Made by a program: the position numbers and the translations under genes. A stretch of 64,000 bases of DNA from Sepiola atlantica (taxonomy: Eukaryota; Mollusca; Cephalopoda; Sepiida; Sepiolidae), in contig OY744519.1 of the NCBI GenBank assembly GCA_963556195.1, forward strand, positions 34,142,801-34,206,800, in the 5' to 3' direction. Within the stretch, counting starts at the first letter, position 1, and each line of letters opens with the position of its first letter. Positions 45,926 to 57,489 of this stretch are shown in pieces. The notes under the pieces were generated by a model that was not told where the DNA came from, made no database searches, and saw only the letters and a list, made by a program, of their open reading frames with translations.

Positions 45926-46237
45926 TGGAATAGCAGGATTTGTGATCAAGGTTAACTCCTCTACATCAGCTGTGTTCTGTCTATGCTCATGCATATTAAC
46001 AGGTTAATCATGAGAAGGATGTGACTCCTAACTACGCACAGACAGTCATTCACTATGGAGAGGCTATATTTTATGAATGCATAGTGCTGGGATGCATGGA
46101 GACCAGTCGAGGACATCTTTGAAGGCCAACTTTGAAAGGTACTGCCCTTCTGCAAACCCTTTATGTTAGGAAGATATAGATAGTTGTATTATAAAAATGT
46201 ATTCTATTTTCTTTTCTTTCTTTTTTTTTTTATATAG

Positions 46238-46386
46238 CGATTTCAGAGCTGTTTTAGTCAACAAGGTAAACTATGCCTGAGACGAGCCAAACCGATCCTG
46301 GATTCTTTTCTGCCAAGGGAAGATAAACTGGATTACACTGATCTGTTAGAGACATTTGGAATTGCTTTAAGAATGGACAGAGACGT
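46238..46386 (+). CDS. LRRK1-like: Exon 11 of window: COR domain
   Basis: The acceptor TTTATATAG ends at 46237 and the donor GTAAGA begins at 46387 (the overlapping GTGTAA at 46385 is weaker and breaks phase with exon 12). The 149 nt give 49 codons (490-538) plus two bases. LDYTDLLETFGIALRM matches the LRRK FxIALP segment. A second in-frame acceptor, TTTCAG at 46246, would drop three residues (RFQ). Confidence 0.9.
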
Positions 46387-46429
46387 GTAAGACTTTTTTT
46401 ATTTGAAAATCTCTTAATCTTATTTTTTC

Positions 46430-47210
46430 TTTTTTTTTACTTTCACTATTGGGCTCACCACTTATCGAGACCAACAGCTACTTGAGTATAAGGGTTAATG
46501 AGACAGGAATGATTATCAGCCGAAAGATGAGGGACACTATGGGAGTACTAACATTGATTAATGGCATGAACTGTGTATGATTACTTATAGAGAATTTATT
46601 GACATTGCATTTGAAGATAACCAATTTGTAATCAATAGGAAGCAGTCCCGCAATAACGTGTTCCAGAGATGAGAAACCCTTGCAAAAACGCTCTGTCCAT
46701 GGAAATTCCGCCTGAGGCTAAGCACGTGGAGGGAGAACTGAAAGTCTAATTTCGTTGTGGTAGCAAAAAGAGTTTTTGCTGTGAATGTCTTACAAGGAGG
46801 AACAAAAGATTGGAGCTTAGTCGAGCACCTTCCATGGAAATAACAATAGAGTAGAGAGAGACTAGTAACGTTTCTTCTGTGAGAAAAGGGGTTGTAGAGA
46901 AGAGATCCCCCCTCTCTACTAGATTTCGAAGTCAGTCAAGGCAGGATAGAATGCTCTGTATGGCACCTCCCAAGATACGACAGCAGTATTCCATCTTGGG
47001 ACGTATCTGATTCTTATATTGGTAGACGATTGCCTCTGGAATTAGGCACTTTCTGGGGCGATAGAATGATTCAACCATTTTTCCAGAGACCTTAGCAACA
47101 GATTGAGTATATTTGTTCCATTTTAGATCTGAAATGAAATTCAATTTGCCTGACATCGTCAGAGCTGGCACTAACTACCTTCGATGCCCTCTCCTTCCAG
47201 ACAAGAAGAG
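46430..47210 (-). mobile_element. CR1/Jockey-like LINE 3' end, reverse strand
   Basis: The - strand at 46932-47171 reads ISDLKWNKYTQSVAKVSGKM, then IVYQYKNQIRPKMEYCCRIL and SILSCLD; the rest is decayed. It begins 45 bp after exon 11. The longest of the reverse-strand LINE ends. A 12-bp triplicate (CAGGTCATCAC) follows at about 47572-47602. Confidence 0.75.
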
Positions 47211-47724
47211 GCCTGAGGGTATGGAAAAAATAGTTTCAGCAGTGCTCTGGAAGCCTCCTTAGTTTTATTTTTGTCTTCAAATTTTTCTGGGAAAAATATA
47301 TAGAGTCGCTTTTAAGAGTAACAACATATTCAAAAAAGAAGAATGTGACATGTGTGTTTATCTAGCGCAAATTTATTTCCCATCTAACTTCAATTCTTTT
47401 AAAAATTGTTGTGATGCAGTGGTGTGCAGAGAAGGGAGGGCGATGGTGTATTGGCTCCGTACATCCAAATTAGGTGGGGAGTGGAGCATCCAATCATATT
47501 GTAACTATCTTCCTTTCTTATAATGTTTCTCAGTACTAGAACTTATATTTGGGTCTTTGGGGTATACACCAGGTCATTACCAGGTCATCACCAGGTCATC
47601 ACCAGACCTCTGCACACTAAAGTAAAGTCATTTGTATTCTTTATGAAATATAAAAGTTATTGAAAAAATGCTGAACTTTTCATGAATTTTCTCATTATTT
47701 GGTGATTAAAAAATAAACACATTC

Positions 47725-48170
47725 TTTAGGATTATTCAGACGACTGTTCTCATCTTGGATGTTATTCTTACAGCTATTCAGCCGATGTAACCTCCGGCCT
47801 TTTTCAGGTAAATCTTGTCGAACCTGAGAGTCTATACGGAATAAGTGCTAAGTAATAATCAGTTCTAGATGACAGTCTTTTGGAAGTTGAAGTTTCAATC
47901 CTCAGTGCGGGCGATACTAAGAATACAATCACGGATTACTTAAGACTTCTACCCGGTCAAGGCTAATGGAACGAGAGCAAGCTACCCCGGTGGATTAAAT
48001 AAAGTGTTCCATTCAAAATTCAGCACAGATTCCCAAGTTCGACATAAAGATTCTTGAGTTCGACAAGATGCACCTGAAGAAGGTCGGAAGTTACATCGGC
48101 CAAAATGTTGTGATAATATCATCCAAGATGAGAACAGTAGTCCGAATAATACAAATTATCCAACCTTTAT
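47725..48170. mobile_element. Foldback element with tRNA-like interior, copy 2
   Basis: ACTGTTCTCATCTTGGATGT near 47744 returns inverted near 48125-48145. The interior matches 2.2-2.4 kb (CAATCCTCAG, 'attacttaagacttcta', 'aacgagagcaagctacccc'). Confidence 0.65.
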
Positions 48171-48550
48171 CTCAAAAATTCCAAAACATAATACATTCTT
48201 TTGTTTACAAAATATAGTGTTTTAGTGAGAGGAGGGGCCTAATATCATAGATTGGGTAAGAGGTGAGACCCACCCCCCGGGAACCGACACTGCTTGGCAC
48301 TATTACATTCCATTAGAGATAGAAATTGATATTTTTTTCATTTTAGTCTTTGTGTGATAAAATAGAAATCCTTAAAATCCCATGCTTATACTATGAGTTT
48401 TGTTTTTTTTAATATAGAGGCATGTTCCCTTCCAAATAATTTAGGTTTTTAGTATTGATCACTTCTGATGAAAAGTACTGGATCATGACGAAGCCAGGAG
48501 AAAACACCTTCATAGCAAAGGAAGTGTAAATAATAAAAGAAAACTATATA

Positions 48551-48608
<58 letters not shown>

Positions 48609-48609
48609 G
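48551..48609. repeat. (AAT)n microsatellite
   Basis: About 19 units of AAT, directly before an R2-like LINE fragment. Confidence 0.95.
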
Positions 48610-48950
48610 ATAAATGCATCCAAGCAAGGAGACCTGACATGACAATAGTCAATAAGAAGGAAAAAACCTGCCAAATTGTAGATTTTTCTGTCCCAGCAGA
48701 TCACAGAGTGAAGACCAAGGAGGCAGAAAAACGTAGCAAATACATGGAACTTACCAGAGAACTGAAAGAAATATGGAACATGAAGAAAATCACCAATAAT
48801 TGTAGGAGCACAAGAACAGTCCCAAATAAACTGAAGAAAAGACTAGGAGAAATTGGAATCAAAGGGAAAATTGAGACCATGCAATGATGAAAACAGTCGA
48901 AATATTAAAAAAAGTCCTTGAATGTGTAAACCAACCCACATAACCAACAA
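48610..48950 (+). mobile_element. Non-LTR retrotransposon C-terminal fragment (R2-like tail)
   Basis: The + strand reads DKCIQARRPDMTIVNKKEKT, CQIVDFSVPADHRVKTKEAE, YMELTRELKEIWNMKK and NKLKKRLGEIGIKGKIETMQ, then after a frame change MKTVEILKKVLEC. The RPDM, VDFxVPxD, KYxxLxxELKxIW, LxxIGI order is that of the endonuclease-type tail of many R2/CRE-like or related LINEs. The class is from memory. Confidence 0.65.
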
Positions 48951-49019
48951 ATGCTGACTAGCCACAGGTAAATGGAAATGTGGGTGACAAAACAAAACAG
49001 CAACAAAAAAACTCACACA

Positions 49020-49800
49020 TATGTGGTGAAACCAGCCTCAGGTGATGCTACAAAAATTTTTTGTAAAAGGTCAAGAAGGATGGAGAGACCGAGGACGGAG
49101 AGCACAACCAGGCCTCCACTGGAAGGGTGCGAGAGTATTGGAATCTTTGGGAGGCATATTGTCACTCAAATTCCAGAGAAGACCAGCAGGCGTTGCTAAT
49201 GAGAAATCGATAGTAAATAGCTGTTGCGATAATGCAAAATAATTTACAATGGTTATTGAAAGAGGTGGAGAATGCTGAAAATCTGAGGAGACTTGTCGTC
49301 ATTCGGACTCCAGGGATCACCACTGGTTATTGTCAGTGAACAACAGTCACTGATAATTACTTATGTGAACACTCCTAGAGAGTAACTAATAGTAATGAAA
49401 TATTAAGGAAAATTCTCAACTGTGAAAATCAAACCCACATAAAAAAGCAACACCGACCAACCACAAGTCAGTTGAAATATAAATAGAAAAAATATATAGA
49501 AAGAATATTATATGAGTCCAAAGGAACTGAAACTGCCAGAAATCCTATAATTTGATATCCTCCCCCCCCCCATCACCAGCATCACCACACACGCGCACAC
49601 ATACTCACATGTAGTGGCACTAGCCTCAGCTGGTACCATTCAAAATGGTCGTGAAGGGTCAATGAGGATGGAAAGACCGAAGAAGTAGGACACCAACCAG
49701 ACTTCCACTGGAAAAGCCCAGAGAGCACTGGAACTTTGGGGAGGTTTATTGCTACTCAAATTGTAGAGAAGGCTAACAGAAAGAAAGGAAACGTAACAAT
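49020..49800. repeat. Direct repeat pair of about 160 bp, 600 bp apart
   Basis: GGTCAAGAAGGATGGAGAGA, 'ccaggcctccactggaa' and 'ttgtcactcaaattccagag' at 49065-49185 recur as 'gggtcaatgaggatggaaag', 'ccagacttccactggaa' and 'ttgctactcaaattgtagag' at 49645-49775. Probably LINE 3'-UTR copies. From 49.8 to 50.76 kb there is no clear feature. Confidence 0.6.
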
Positions 49801-50764
49801 CTGAATAGGTTAAAAAAAATGTAGTATTTTGTAACCATATTTGAAATCGTACCTAAATCTGAGGGTTGTGTTCGTTAAAAGCTATTCTGACTAATTGTTT
49901 ATTCTGGAATGTCAGTAAAACCCAGAACTGAAGAAGAAAAAGAAGATCTGAATAAGTAGCTTAATGTACCTGGTGTGACCGGGTAATTAATTGTTGTTTG
50001 TTACCTAAATCATATGAGTTAAAAAATGTGAAAGGAATTTAAATGAATATTTATAAGTATGAATAATGTATGTGACTATTGTCATGTTGACCAATCTGTT
50101 TTTTGGGGGGTTTTTTGACGGCCAATCTATTTTGTTTATGCTGTCATTCTGAAATACACCCAGAAAAAAAAGAAAGAGTACTGGAAGGGAGCGCCCTGTA
50201 TTTAGGTTGAAAATGTAGTGTAGTTAATAGACAATAGCAAGAACCGAAAAAATAAAATACTAACGGTGCTAAATTGAAATAATGAACTTATTAAGAACAA
50301 TTTCTGGTGAAGTTGGTGGCAGTGGGAGAAGAGATTTGCGTTAAAATGAAAATACTTCTGTTCTCTTGTGTAAATGACTGCGTTAGAAGCTGTTAAGCTG
50401 GAAAAAATGTTAAAAATTTTAAAGCAAAAAAAATGAATGCATATTTTTCGTAAACACACATAAAAAATTAGCCTAAATGGCTACCAAAATAGATTAGCAT
50501 ATGCAGGTTTTGGTTCGAAAGCTATTATGATCAATGAAATAGGAGAAAATATTCTTTAATAGGCTTTCTTTTAATAACAATATTCTTTTTCTTTACCATT
50601 CTTTCTGGAAGTTAGATAGCACATGATTCATTTATTAAATTATTTCATTTTAGCAGTTACAAAAACAAAATCTCTAGGTGATCCATACTTAGATTTTAAT
50701 GAAAAATTAGCGATAACTTCAGATAAACCAAATTTGTTTATATATGCATTTAGGCTAAAGCAGA

Positions 50765-50835
50765 AAGTGAGAGGTGGTTACGGTGAAGTGGATAACGACC
50801 TGGGTGTTCCAGGTTCGAATCTAGCACCCTCATAC
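50765..50835 (+). repeat. tRNA-like sequence
   Basis: GAGGTGGTTACGGTGAAGTG, then CCAGGTTCGAATCTAGCACC: B box is a perfect match, A box weak. Only about four base pairs of an acceptor stem form, so it is a SINE head or tRNA pseudogene. Confidence 0.45.
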
Positions 50836-51188
50836 TTATGGATGTTGGCAACCTTCATGTCACTCTTCTCCTAAGTAACTGAAAGAATCGGGGAAACCAA
50901 TGCTAACAGAATGAAACCGGTCAAAAAAGTTGAACCATGCTAATTCATACAAATTTATTTTTAATTAAACAAATCTCCATCAGTTTTTGGATAAAGAAAG
51001 TGAAAATTATAAGAATGGCAACGGGCAAGGAAGGAGACAGGCGAGCATTCTTTCATGCAACAAGTCATCCAACCGTTACCTTCTAATCCGTCTATCTGCA
51101 TTCGTTTCTAAGAGAACAATGAAAATCATTTCAAGTCAAAGTCTTACTGTATAATTTAAGCATTCTTGTTGCAAAATGAAATTCTTGG

Positions 51189-51517
51189 TACTCAATTGTC
51201 TTGGCCTTCAGGGCTTGATTTATGCCGGTCTATGGGTCGGTCCTGTGCAGTTCTAGGAGGTCCACCCTCCCAGGCTTTGCCTCCCCTCTTTGGGGAGGAG
51301 TAAGTTTATTGCTTACTGCCTGAGGCGCCCCTACCGGGGAATGCCGACAGGGCTGCCCAGGCAATTTTTAATGGCCAGAGTGCTCACTTTCTCGGGCGCT
51401 GGCTTTTCAAGTCCCACTTTCCCGACCTGACCTTGGGTCACATCTTACCTTGTGGGAGTAAGATAAAACTGGCCTTGTGCCTAACCTCCTGGAGAGGAGG
51501 TAAATAAATACTCAATT
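51189..51517 (+). mobile_element. U2-snRNA-headed SINE, copy 4, 5'-truncated, with 9-bp target duplications
   Basis: The body 51198-51508 lacks the U2 head and starts in CTTGGCCTTCAGGGCTTGAT. It carries the long body and ends GGAGAGGAGGTAAATAAA. TACTCAATT flanks it at 51189-51197 and 51509-51517. Truncation at the 5' end plus target duplications fits LINE-driven insertion. Confidence 0.85.
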
Positions 51518-51689
51518 ACACAAAAATCAGAAGCAATGAAAAAAGTATGCCATTCTTTTTTATGGCATGGGAACACTTGTATACATAGTGTTAATCCAAA
51601 ACATTTCACTCATAAAATCATTAATTAAATTTAGTCCTTTTTACAGTACAACCTAATTTCGTACAAATAAACTTCAATCAATGGCTGAC

Positions 51690-51895
51690 TTGCTCCTATT
51701 TACTTGCCTCCCCACGAGAGCACAGTTAGACACAAGATCGGTGTTAATGTGGGAAAATCTAGCTCCCCAATAGGGGGTACTCTGAATTGGGAGAAAAATA
51801 AAAATTGCCTAAGTTTAGAAGGATTTCTCCTTCACTGACTGAGGCTATAACAGCTGAAGTGTAGTATCAGAACAGATACTACACTTTGCTTGTCC
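51690..51895 (-). mobile_element. Diverged U2-headed SINE, copy 5
   Basis: Reverse-strand relative: 'tatttacttgcctccccacgagag' at the 3' end, AAAAATTGCCTAAG in mid-body, and GAACAGATACTACACTTTG at the head. Much older than the other copies. Confidence 0.6.
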
Positions 51896-52940
51896 ACCAA
51901 GTTCCAATCATGAATGTCCAACAGTCTTTTTCTATCGCGGTTTAATGATAATCACACTAAGATACGATGTGCAAACTTGTCAGTAACTGACACACTCCTC
52001 TCTTTTAGCACAGCCCTGACTTGAGCTGTAATGCCCCTTTTTTTTTCAGTTCAGATATGGTTTAGGAATTGTTTTGATAGTCATTATCTTTGAGATAACC
52101 CCACAGATAGAAATCGGGGGCAGGGTGGGTGGGTTATGGTCAGGTGAATGTGAAGCTTATTCATTTTAGTTTATTCCTGACTTATCCACCCAGTTCCACT
52201 CATGAATGTCCCATAATTTGTGCTTTGTCATGGTTCAATAATAAGCACACCTGAATATGACATGAAAAATCGATAATAACTCTGATACACTCCTCTTTTG
52301 ACACGGCTATGATTTTGGCTGTGATGGCCTTCTTCAGCCCCCCCCCCCCCCCGCACCTGTACCTGGTACAGCATTCACCCTGGTTGGGTTGAACCCGCTT
52401 TCTCCGAAGGAAGGAGTGGGAGTATCAAATTCACAAGCGGCCCCTAGTCGCATATATATCCTGATAAGGGGAGATGATGATGTTAGGTTTTTGCTGTTCT
52501 TGCAGAGAGGTGTTTATGTTCTTCTACATACAGTGCCTGATATTCCCAATTGGTCACCCATCTGATACTGACCAGGCTCAACGTTGCTTAACTTCGGTGA
52601 TCTAATGAGAACCGGTGTGTCAACGTGATTATGTCGGATTAAGTTTAGGAAAATCTGGAGATTGCTTTGATGGACATTATCTTTGAGATAAAATCTGAGG
52701 AATTATGGTCCAGTGTGTGTGAAGATAATTCAGGATCACACTTCCGACTGATGAAACGAGCACCAACATGTCCTTGTATATTATTGAACGGCAATAAAAC
52801 AAAGACTGTTGTACATTCATGACTGAAACTTGGTGGACAAGTCAAGCATGGACTGAAGTTTATTTGCACCAAATATGGTTGGATTGCAGAAAGAATTGTG
52901 AATTTTATTAACGATTTCATGGAGGGGGGATCACCCTGTA
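51885..52940 (-). mobile_element. Cluster of mariner-like fragments, direct and inverted
   Basis: 'ccaagttccaatcatgaatg' near 51898 recurs near 52190 (same orientation) and inverted near 52815. The - strand of the 52180-52340 piece reads LKKAITAKIIAVSKEECIRV and NHDKAQIMG, like the C-terminal tail of mariner-type transposases. A terminus ATCACCCTGTATG lies at 52930. A C run at 52339 sits between. Confidence 0.5.
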
Positions 52941-52944
52941 TGTT

Positions 52945-53175
52945 TTTTTAATGGAAATCGCTCCAGACAAGGCATGAAGCCACTTGATATAAGGAGCTAA
53001 AAAAAATACTACTTCAAGGTGAAAAACTAGCCAACGATAAGTGTTAGATGGATAGATTCCGACCCAGAAAACAGCAATTCTTCCCCCTTTGTCAGAAACA
53101 CCGCACATGGAATGTGAGGACGAAAGGACAAAATAAGGGAAGCAAGAGTTATGAGGCTGCCGGAAGTAAATCCCA
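52945..53175 (-). mobile_element. LINE 3' tail plus endonuclease-start fragment
   Basis: The reverse-strand LINE tail (TGGAAATCGCTCCAGACAAG, GCATGAAGCCACTTGATAT) is followed on + by RTWNVRTKGQNKGSK-like coding (TGGAATGTGAGGAC), the start motif of AP-endonuclease LINE domains. The same composite recurs at 56.38-56.60 kb and in part at 63.17-63.25 kb. Confidence 0.5.
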
Positions 53176-53728
53176 GATCCACTTTCTACTCTCCTTACAC
53201 TTAGAGAATACAATCTTTTTTTTTACAGAATTAATCTCATTATTTTCTAGACAGACCTTTCTTAGAGAAAATCAATATAGTAAATAGATTTAATGATAGA
53301 TATTTTAAATATTGTAATATCATACTGTTCTCAATAAATCAAATAAAGGTTAATAAAAAATGAAATACTGCGAAATATTTTATGTAAAATACAATAACGT
53401 CTTACAAATCCGGTCTAATTTGTATTAGATTAATTACCCTTAAACATTTTTCTATTTAATAACAACGTTTCTTTAATAATACAAAAACATAAATTAAATT
53501 TATTGTATTTTCTATAAAAATAGACTTAATTATTTCAAAACATCGTTTTAATAATTATTGTTGTAATTTGTGTACATTTTAAACTACACGATGTTATATT
53601 AAAATAGACTTAGATCTTATAATACATGTTTTTTACCGATTGCCTTTTAAAAATTGATTATTTTTTCTTTTGCACATTCTACTTACTTTCGAAACAGTAT
53701 TCCCTGAAATTTCAAATTATTTATCCAG

Positions 53729-53971
53729 ATTGTTTGTGCCTGCGACTTTACTGGATCATCCACCTGGAATCGACATGGGCTGCTCAGCAAAGAAGATGGT
53801 ACGCCTCATCAAAATGGCTTGTATTCCGCCCGGATTCTGGAATCAACTGATGATACATGTCATGCTAATCATGGAACTCCTCAAGCAGGGCATGTTCATG
53901 ACGTACCGTTTCAGTCTCAATAACAATTTCCGCAGATACAAAATGAAGAAGTCTTGGAGTAACTATCAAAG
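53729..53971 (+). CDS. LRRK1-like: Exon 12 of window: COR domain
   Basis: Acceptor TTTATCCAG ends at 53728 and donor GTAGGA begins at 53972. The 243 nt complete codon 539 and give residues 540-619 plus two bases. LFVPATLLDHPPG continues the LRRK segment after FxIAL, and IPPGFWNQLMIHVML matches the PxGFWxRLI helix of COR-B. An upstream AG at 53697 looks usable, but from exon 11 it leads to a stop within three codons, so 53729 is chosen. A long basic stretch (RRYKMKKSW) closes the exon. Confidence 0.92.
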
Positions 53972-54021
53972 GTAGGATGGAGGCCTATTATTAAATATGA
54001 ATTATTTAAGCTTAGTATATC

Positions 54022-54023
<2 letters not shown>

Positions 54024-54073
<50 letters not shown>

Positions 54074-54234
54074 AAATGAAAACGGAAGAACCAAAAGATG
54101 TTTTTTTTTATGTATTCATCAACGTTTCGTCTTTATTTGTACGATGAAACGTTGATGAATACATAAAAAGAAAAACATCTTTTGGTCTTTCCTTTTTCAT
54201 TTCCCATTACGTCGGATTACTCTCATCCTTCCTT

Positions 54235-54290
<56 letters not shown>
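54024..54290. repeat. Palindrome inside (AT)n tracts
   Basis: (AT)n at 54024-54071 and again at 54238-54288. Between them (54072-54204) is a palindrome with about 60-bp arms (TGTATTCATCAACGTTTCGTC and GATGAAACGTTGATGAATACA at the centre) and an 11-bp loop, starting GGAAATG and ending CATTTCC. A MITE inserted into a TA microsatellite is the simplest reading. Confidence 0.85.
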
Positions 54291-54292
<2 letters not shown>

Positions 54293-54630
54293 AAAAATAA
54301 CCGACAACTCATGTCTGGATATTCTTTTTCCTCTCCTTGTCAAAAATAAAGAAAAGAAAAATCCCGGATTCCGAGAAAATGCCAGGAGCGCTGGGAGGTT
54401 AAACCGGTTAAACAGGAGAGGAAAAAGAAAGAAAGAAAAAAAATCTCTCGAAATATATCAAATTGATTCTTGATAATCCGGATATTACAAACTAACACCC
54501 TTGCTGTCTAGAAAAATAAACAAACCTTTCGATCTATATCCGACTTATTTCGGTTTTGTTTTGTTTTTTGTTCTTCACAGCTTCCAGCAATCCGGAACTT
54601 CGCATTGCCTTCAACCTTTTTAAAAACTTT

Positions 54631-54632
<2 letters not shown>

Positions 54633-54675
<43 letters not shown>

Positions 54676-55790
54676 GCAAAGTTGTCTGTGTGCGTATGTG
54701 TGTTACGGCATCACACTAAAACGGTTGATCTAAGAACCAAACTAACTGCAGATTTGGTATCAGCACCTTCAATTCGATGTCATTATTGACGTCAAAAGTT
54801 CTTGAAAACTCATTATTCAAAATTAAAAGTACATAAAAATAACGTTAGAAACAAATGTTCACCAATTTTTAGCTAATAAGTCAACTGAACAACATACTTA
54901 TAACTGAACCATTTCACGACAAGTAAGAAAAATAAAGATACTTGTCTAGATCAGGACCCAAGCTAAAATCGACTTGGCATCGGTTTCCAGATGTTTACGT
55001 AGACAGCCGGAAAATGCCAAAACGCTTATCCAATTAGAATGCGATAAAATAAGTAGACGACAAGTTAACATTTTAATTGATAGAAGGGCAAAATTCACTA
55101 ATTGGAAATAAAAATTGATCATAGCGATAATGAATTTTAATGCACCCTAACCCTAACACCGTTTTAACACTTGTTCAGTGAAAAAAAACAACCTTTTCAT
55201 GCAGAAAAAAAACATTTTATAACTATAATCCTAACCGTAACGCCGTTTTAACACTTATTCAGTGATATTTTTCTTAAAAAAATATTTTACATGTAAAAAA
55301 AAACAACTTTTTTTCTAGTTGTACATCCATTTTGGATTTTTGGGATGCAGGCAACCGACTTTTCATTTGGCTTTTTCCGGCTGTCTATATAAACATCCGG
55401 TAACTACTGACGCTAAATCGATTCAAGCTTGGGTCTTAATCTGGACAAGTACCAAAATAAATAAATAAACATATAAAAATAAATCAAGATTGTTTTTTTT
55501 TTCAAATCATCATACTTATTTGACATCCTTTTTTTTTTAAATGGAGCTTTTCTTTGTTTATTTATTTTAGACAATCAAACTATTTTAGATTTATGCGAAG
55601 AGGTAAACAGATTTTTAATTTTGTATCCCTATGCCAAACTTCTAATCAGTTTCAGTAGGTTAAAAAAACAAAATATGTTCATTTGATCAGTGGCCAAATG
55701 GATTAAACATTCATCTTCAGCTCCAATATTTAATGCTACCTTTCAGGGTTTGAATCTCACACTTGACAAAAACATTTTTTGCTGTAACAT
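54633..55790 (+). repeat. Interspersed repeat R, copy 2, interrupted by a foldback element
   Basis: The left part (54633-54870) matches 41.59-41.81 kb (CATCACACTAAAACGGTTGA, GATTTGGTATCAGCACC), after an (AT)n tract. The right part (55545-55790) matches 41.99-42.18 kb and ends in the tRNA-like GGTTTGAATCTCACAC. The interval 54940-55455 is a separate insertion. Confidence 0.7.
54940..55455. mobile_element. Foldback MITE nested in repeat R
   Basis: Left arm ACTTGTCTAGATCAGGACCC with TAGACAGCCGGAAAA; right arm is the complement ending AAGCTTGGGTCTTAATCTGG and ACAAGT. Arms are about 80-90 bp. The interior holds two CCCTAACCCTAAC/CCTAACCGTAAC plus CCGTTTTAACACTT repeats. Confidence 0.75.
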
Positions 55791-55884
55791 TCCAGTTTTT
55801 TACTCACCGATATCAATCATCATCATAAATCTGAAAAATGCACTTTTTATTACGATTTAAACTTTTTTCATTTGAACTGATGTT

Positions 55885-56140
55885 GTTCACGTTATCATCA
55901 TCATTATCATCATCATCATCATCATCATCTTCGAGATCTATTTTACATTGCGATGCGGCTTTCAGAAATTAACTTCTAAACTATCTCTGGCCAGGTCTAT
56001 ATTTATCACTCTTTCTCTCTAGTTCATTTTTATCGTTTTCTTCCCATGTTTATCTTGGCCTTCCCTTGAGAACTGGACCTACTACCTTAACTGTTCTATA
56101 TCTGCTAACCCAAGAACTCTTATCCACTTGAAAGATGACC
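55885..56140 (-). mobile_element. RTE LINE C-terminal fragment with (ATG)n tail
   Basis: (ATC)n at 55895-55928 followed by a decayed relative of the 11.9 and 26.6 kb C-terminus (CTATCTCTGGCCAGGTCTAT; 'cttcccatgtttatcttggc'). The short tandem tail again fits an RTE element. Confidence 0.6.
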
Positions 56141-56374
56141 ATACCATCACAGAAGAGAAAGATTTGATAATCCCGGCATTGACGGGTACCTCAGTTAATA
56201 TTTTTATATAAATAACTAGACTAGTTTATACTCGCTTCTTGAGCGGTGTTAGTACAGTACCTGGGTATGTCAATTTACATCTTTACTTAACTTCTACCAC
56301 TTTATAGCTAGTATGAAGAAAAATATTTGTGAAATTTTGTTGGAAAAACTATTCTCCTTAGTATTATTTTTTAT

Positions 56375-56600
56375 TTTAATGGAAATCGCTCCAGACAAGG
56401 CATGAAGCCACTTGATGTAAGGAGCTAAAAAAAATAACACTTTAAGGTCAGCCAACGATAAGTGTTATATAGATAGATTCTTACCCAGAAAACAGCAATT
56501 CTTTCCCCTTTGTCAGAAACATCGCTCATGAAATGCGAGGAGTAAAGGACAAAATAAGGGAAGCAAGAGTTATGAGGTTGCCGAAAGTAAACCTAAGTTA
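56375..56600 (-). mobile_element. LINE 3' tail plus endonuclease-start fragment
   Basis: Close relative of 52.95-53.17 kb: GAAATCGCTCCAGACAAGGC, 'cagaaaacagcaattctttc', 'ataagggaagcaagagttat'. From 56.6 to 57.14 kb no feature is seen. Confidence 0.55.
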
Positions 56601-57144
56601 GTTTTGTAAACCTTGTAATTTAGGTTTACTTAATAATATTTCATAAAGAAAAATGGATAAAATATCAGCAGAAACTTTTAACAAATTTATTACAACTGAA
56701 CACAGAATAAAATAATGAGTTAATTGCCGCTGTAACGCAGGATGAAATAAGACAGTCTGATCCGTGGTCAATGTTTTCTTTTCTCTCTCGGCAAGACTCT
56801 ATCGACAAGGGCGATAACTCTTAACCTTACCGAATGATGCAAGGGAGATAAATCGTTTCGTTAGTTATCCCTAACAGTTAGTCACTTTCTATTCTCTTAA
56901 TGAGAGAGTAAGTAACTACGATGAATGTATTTTTGTATTGTTTTAATTGTCAAAATACATTAGAAATTATGTTTTTAAGCAAAAATAATTTGCTTTGAAT
57001 TAATGCTGAATACCCTTTATGTCTTTTTTTTTCAGATTATCAAAAAAGGTTACTTAGTTTAAAAGAAATATTTTTGCAATGTTTATATCATGTTAATTTC
57101 TTTACATTTATAAAACATGTATCCAATTAAAAAAAATTCTTTAA

Positions 57145-57215
57145 ACTTACATGAGATTCGAACTCGGGTATTGACATCATAAAACCTACTGCCTTAGTAA
57201 TGTGTACTCTGCATA
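57145..57215 (-). repeat. tRNA-like sequence
   Basis: The - strand reads 'tactaaggcagtaggtttta' followed by CCCGAGTTCGAATCTCATG, with a good B box and T-stem. The acceptor stem is not paired, so a SINE head or tRNA pseudogene. Confidence 0.45.
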
Positions 57216-57489
57216 TTCTTTCTTTTTTGTGAACGAATCACATGTTTTTATTTGCATATGAACAGACACACTCTAAACATACCATAACTTTTACATAGTA
57301 CATATATAGATTGTGGTGAGATTTTACCATTTTATGATTAAACTCGATGTCTTCGCCAGCTTATTATCGCTTCACAAATACGTAGATTTGATTTGTCTGT
57401 TTTACAGCTTTTCAAATTATTTAATGCCGAAACAGTACTAAGGCAATAAGATCTTTATAAGTTTTATATTTCCCATAGATCTTATGTCA

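Noticed and set aside
50765..50835. Functional tRNA gene
   Set aside because: B box fits, but acceptor and anticodon stems do not form properly; same for 3780, 4098, 42090 and 57145.
53670..53728. Exon 12 starting further upstream at an ATG or at AG 53697
   Set aside because: Phase from exon 11 gives a stop after 53697; only 53729 keeps the frame and the LRRK match (LFVPATLLDHPPG).
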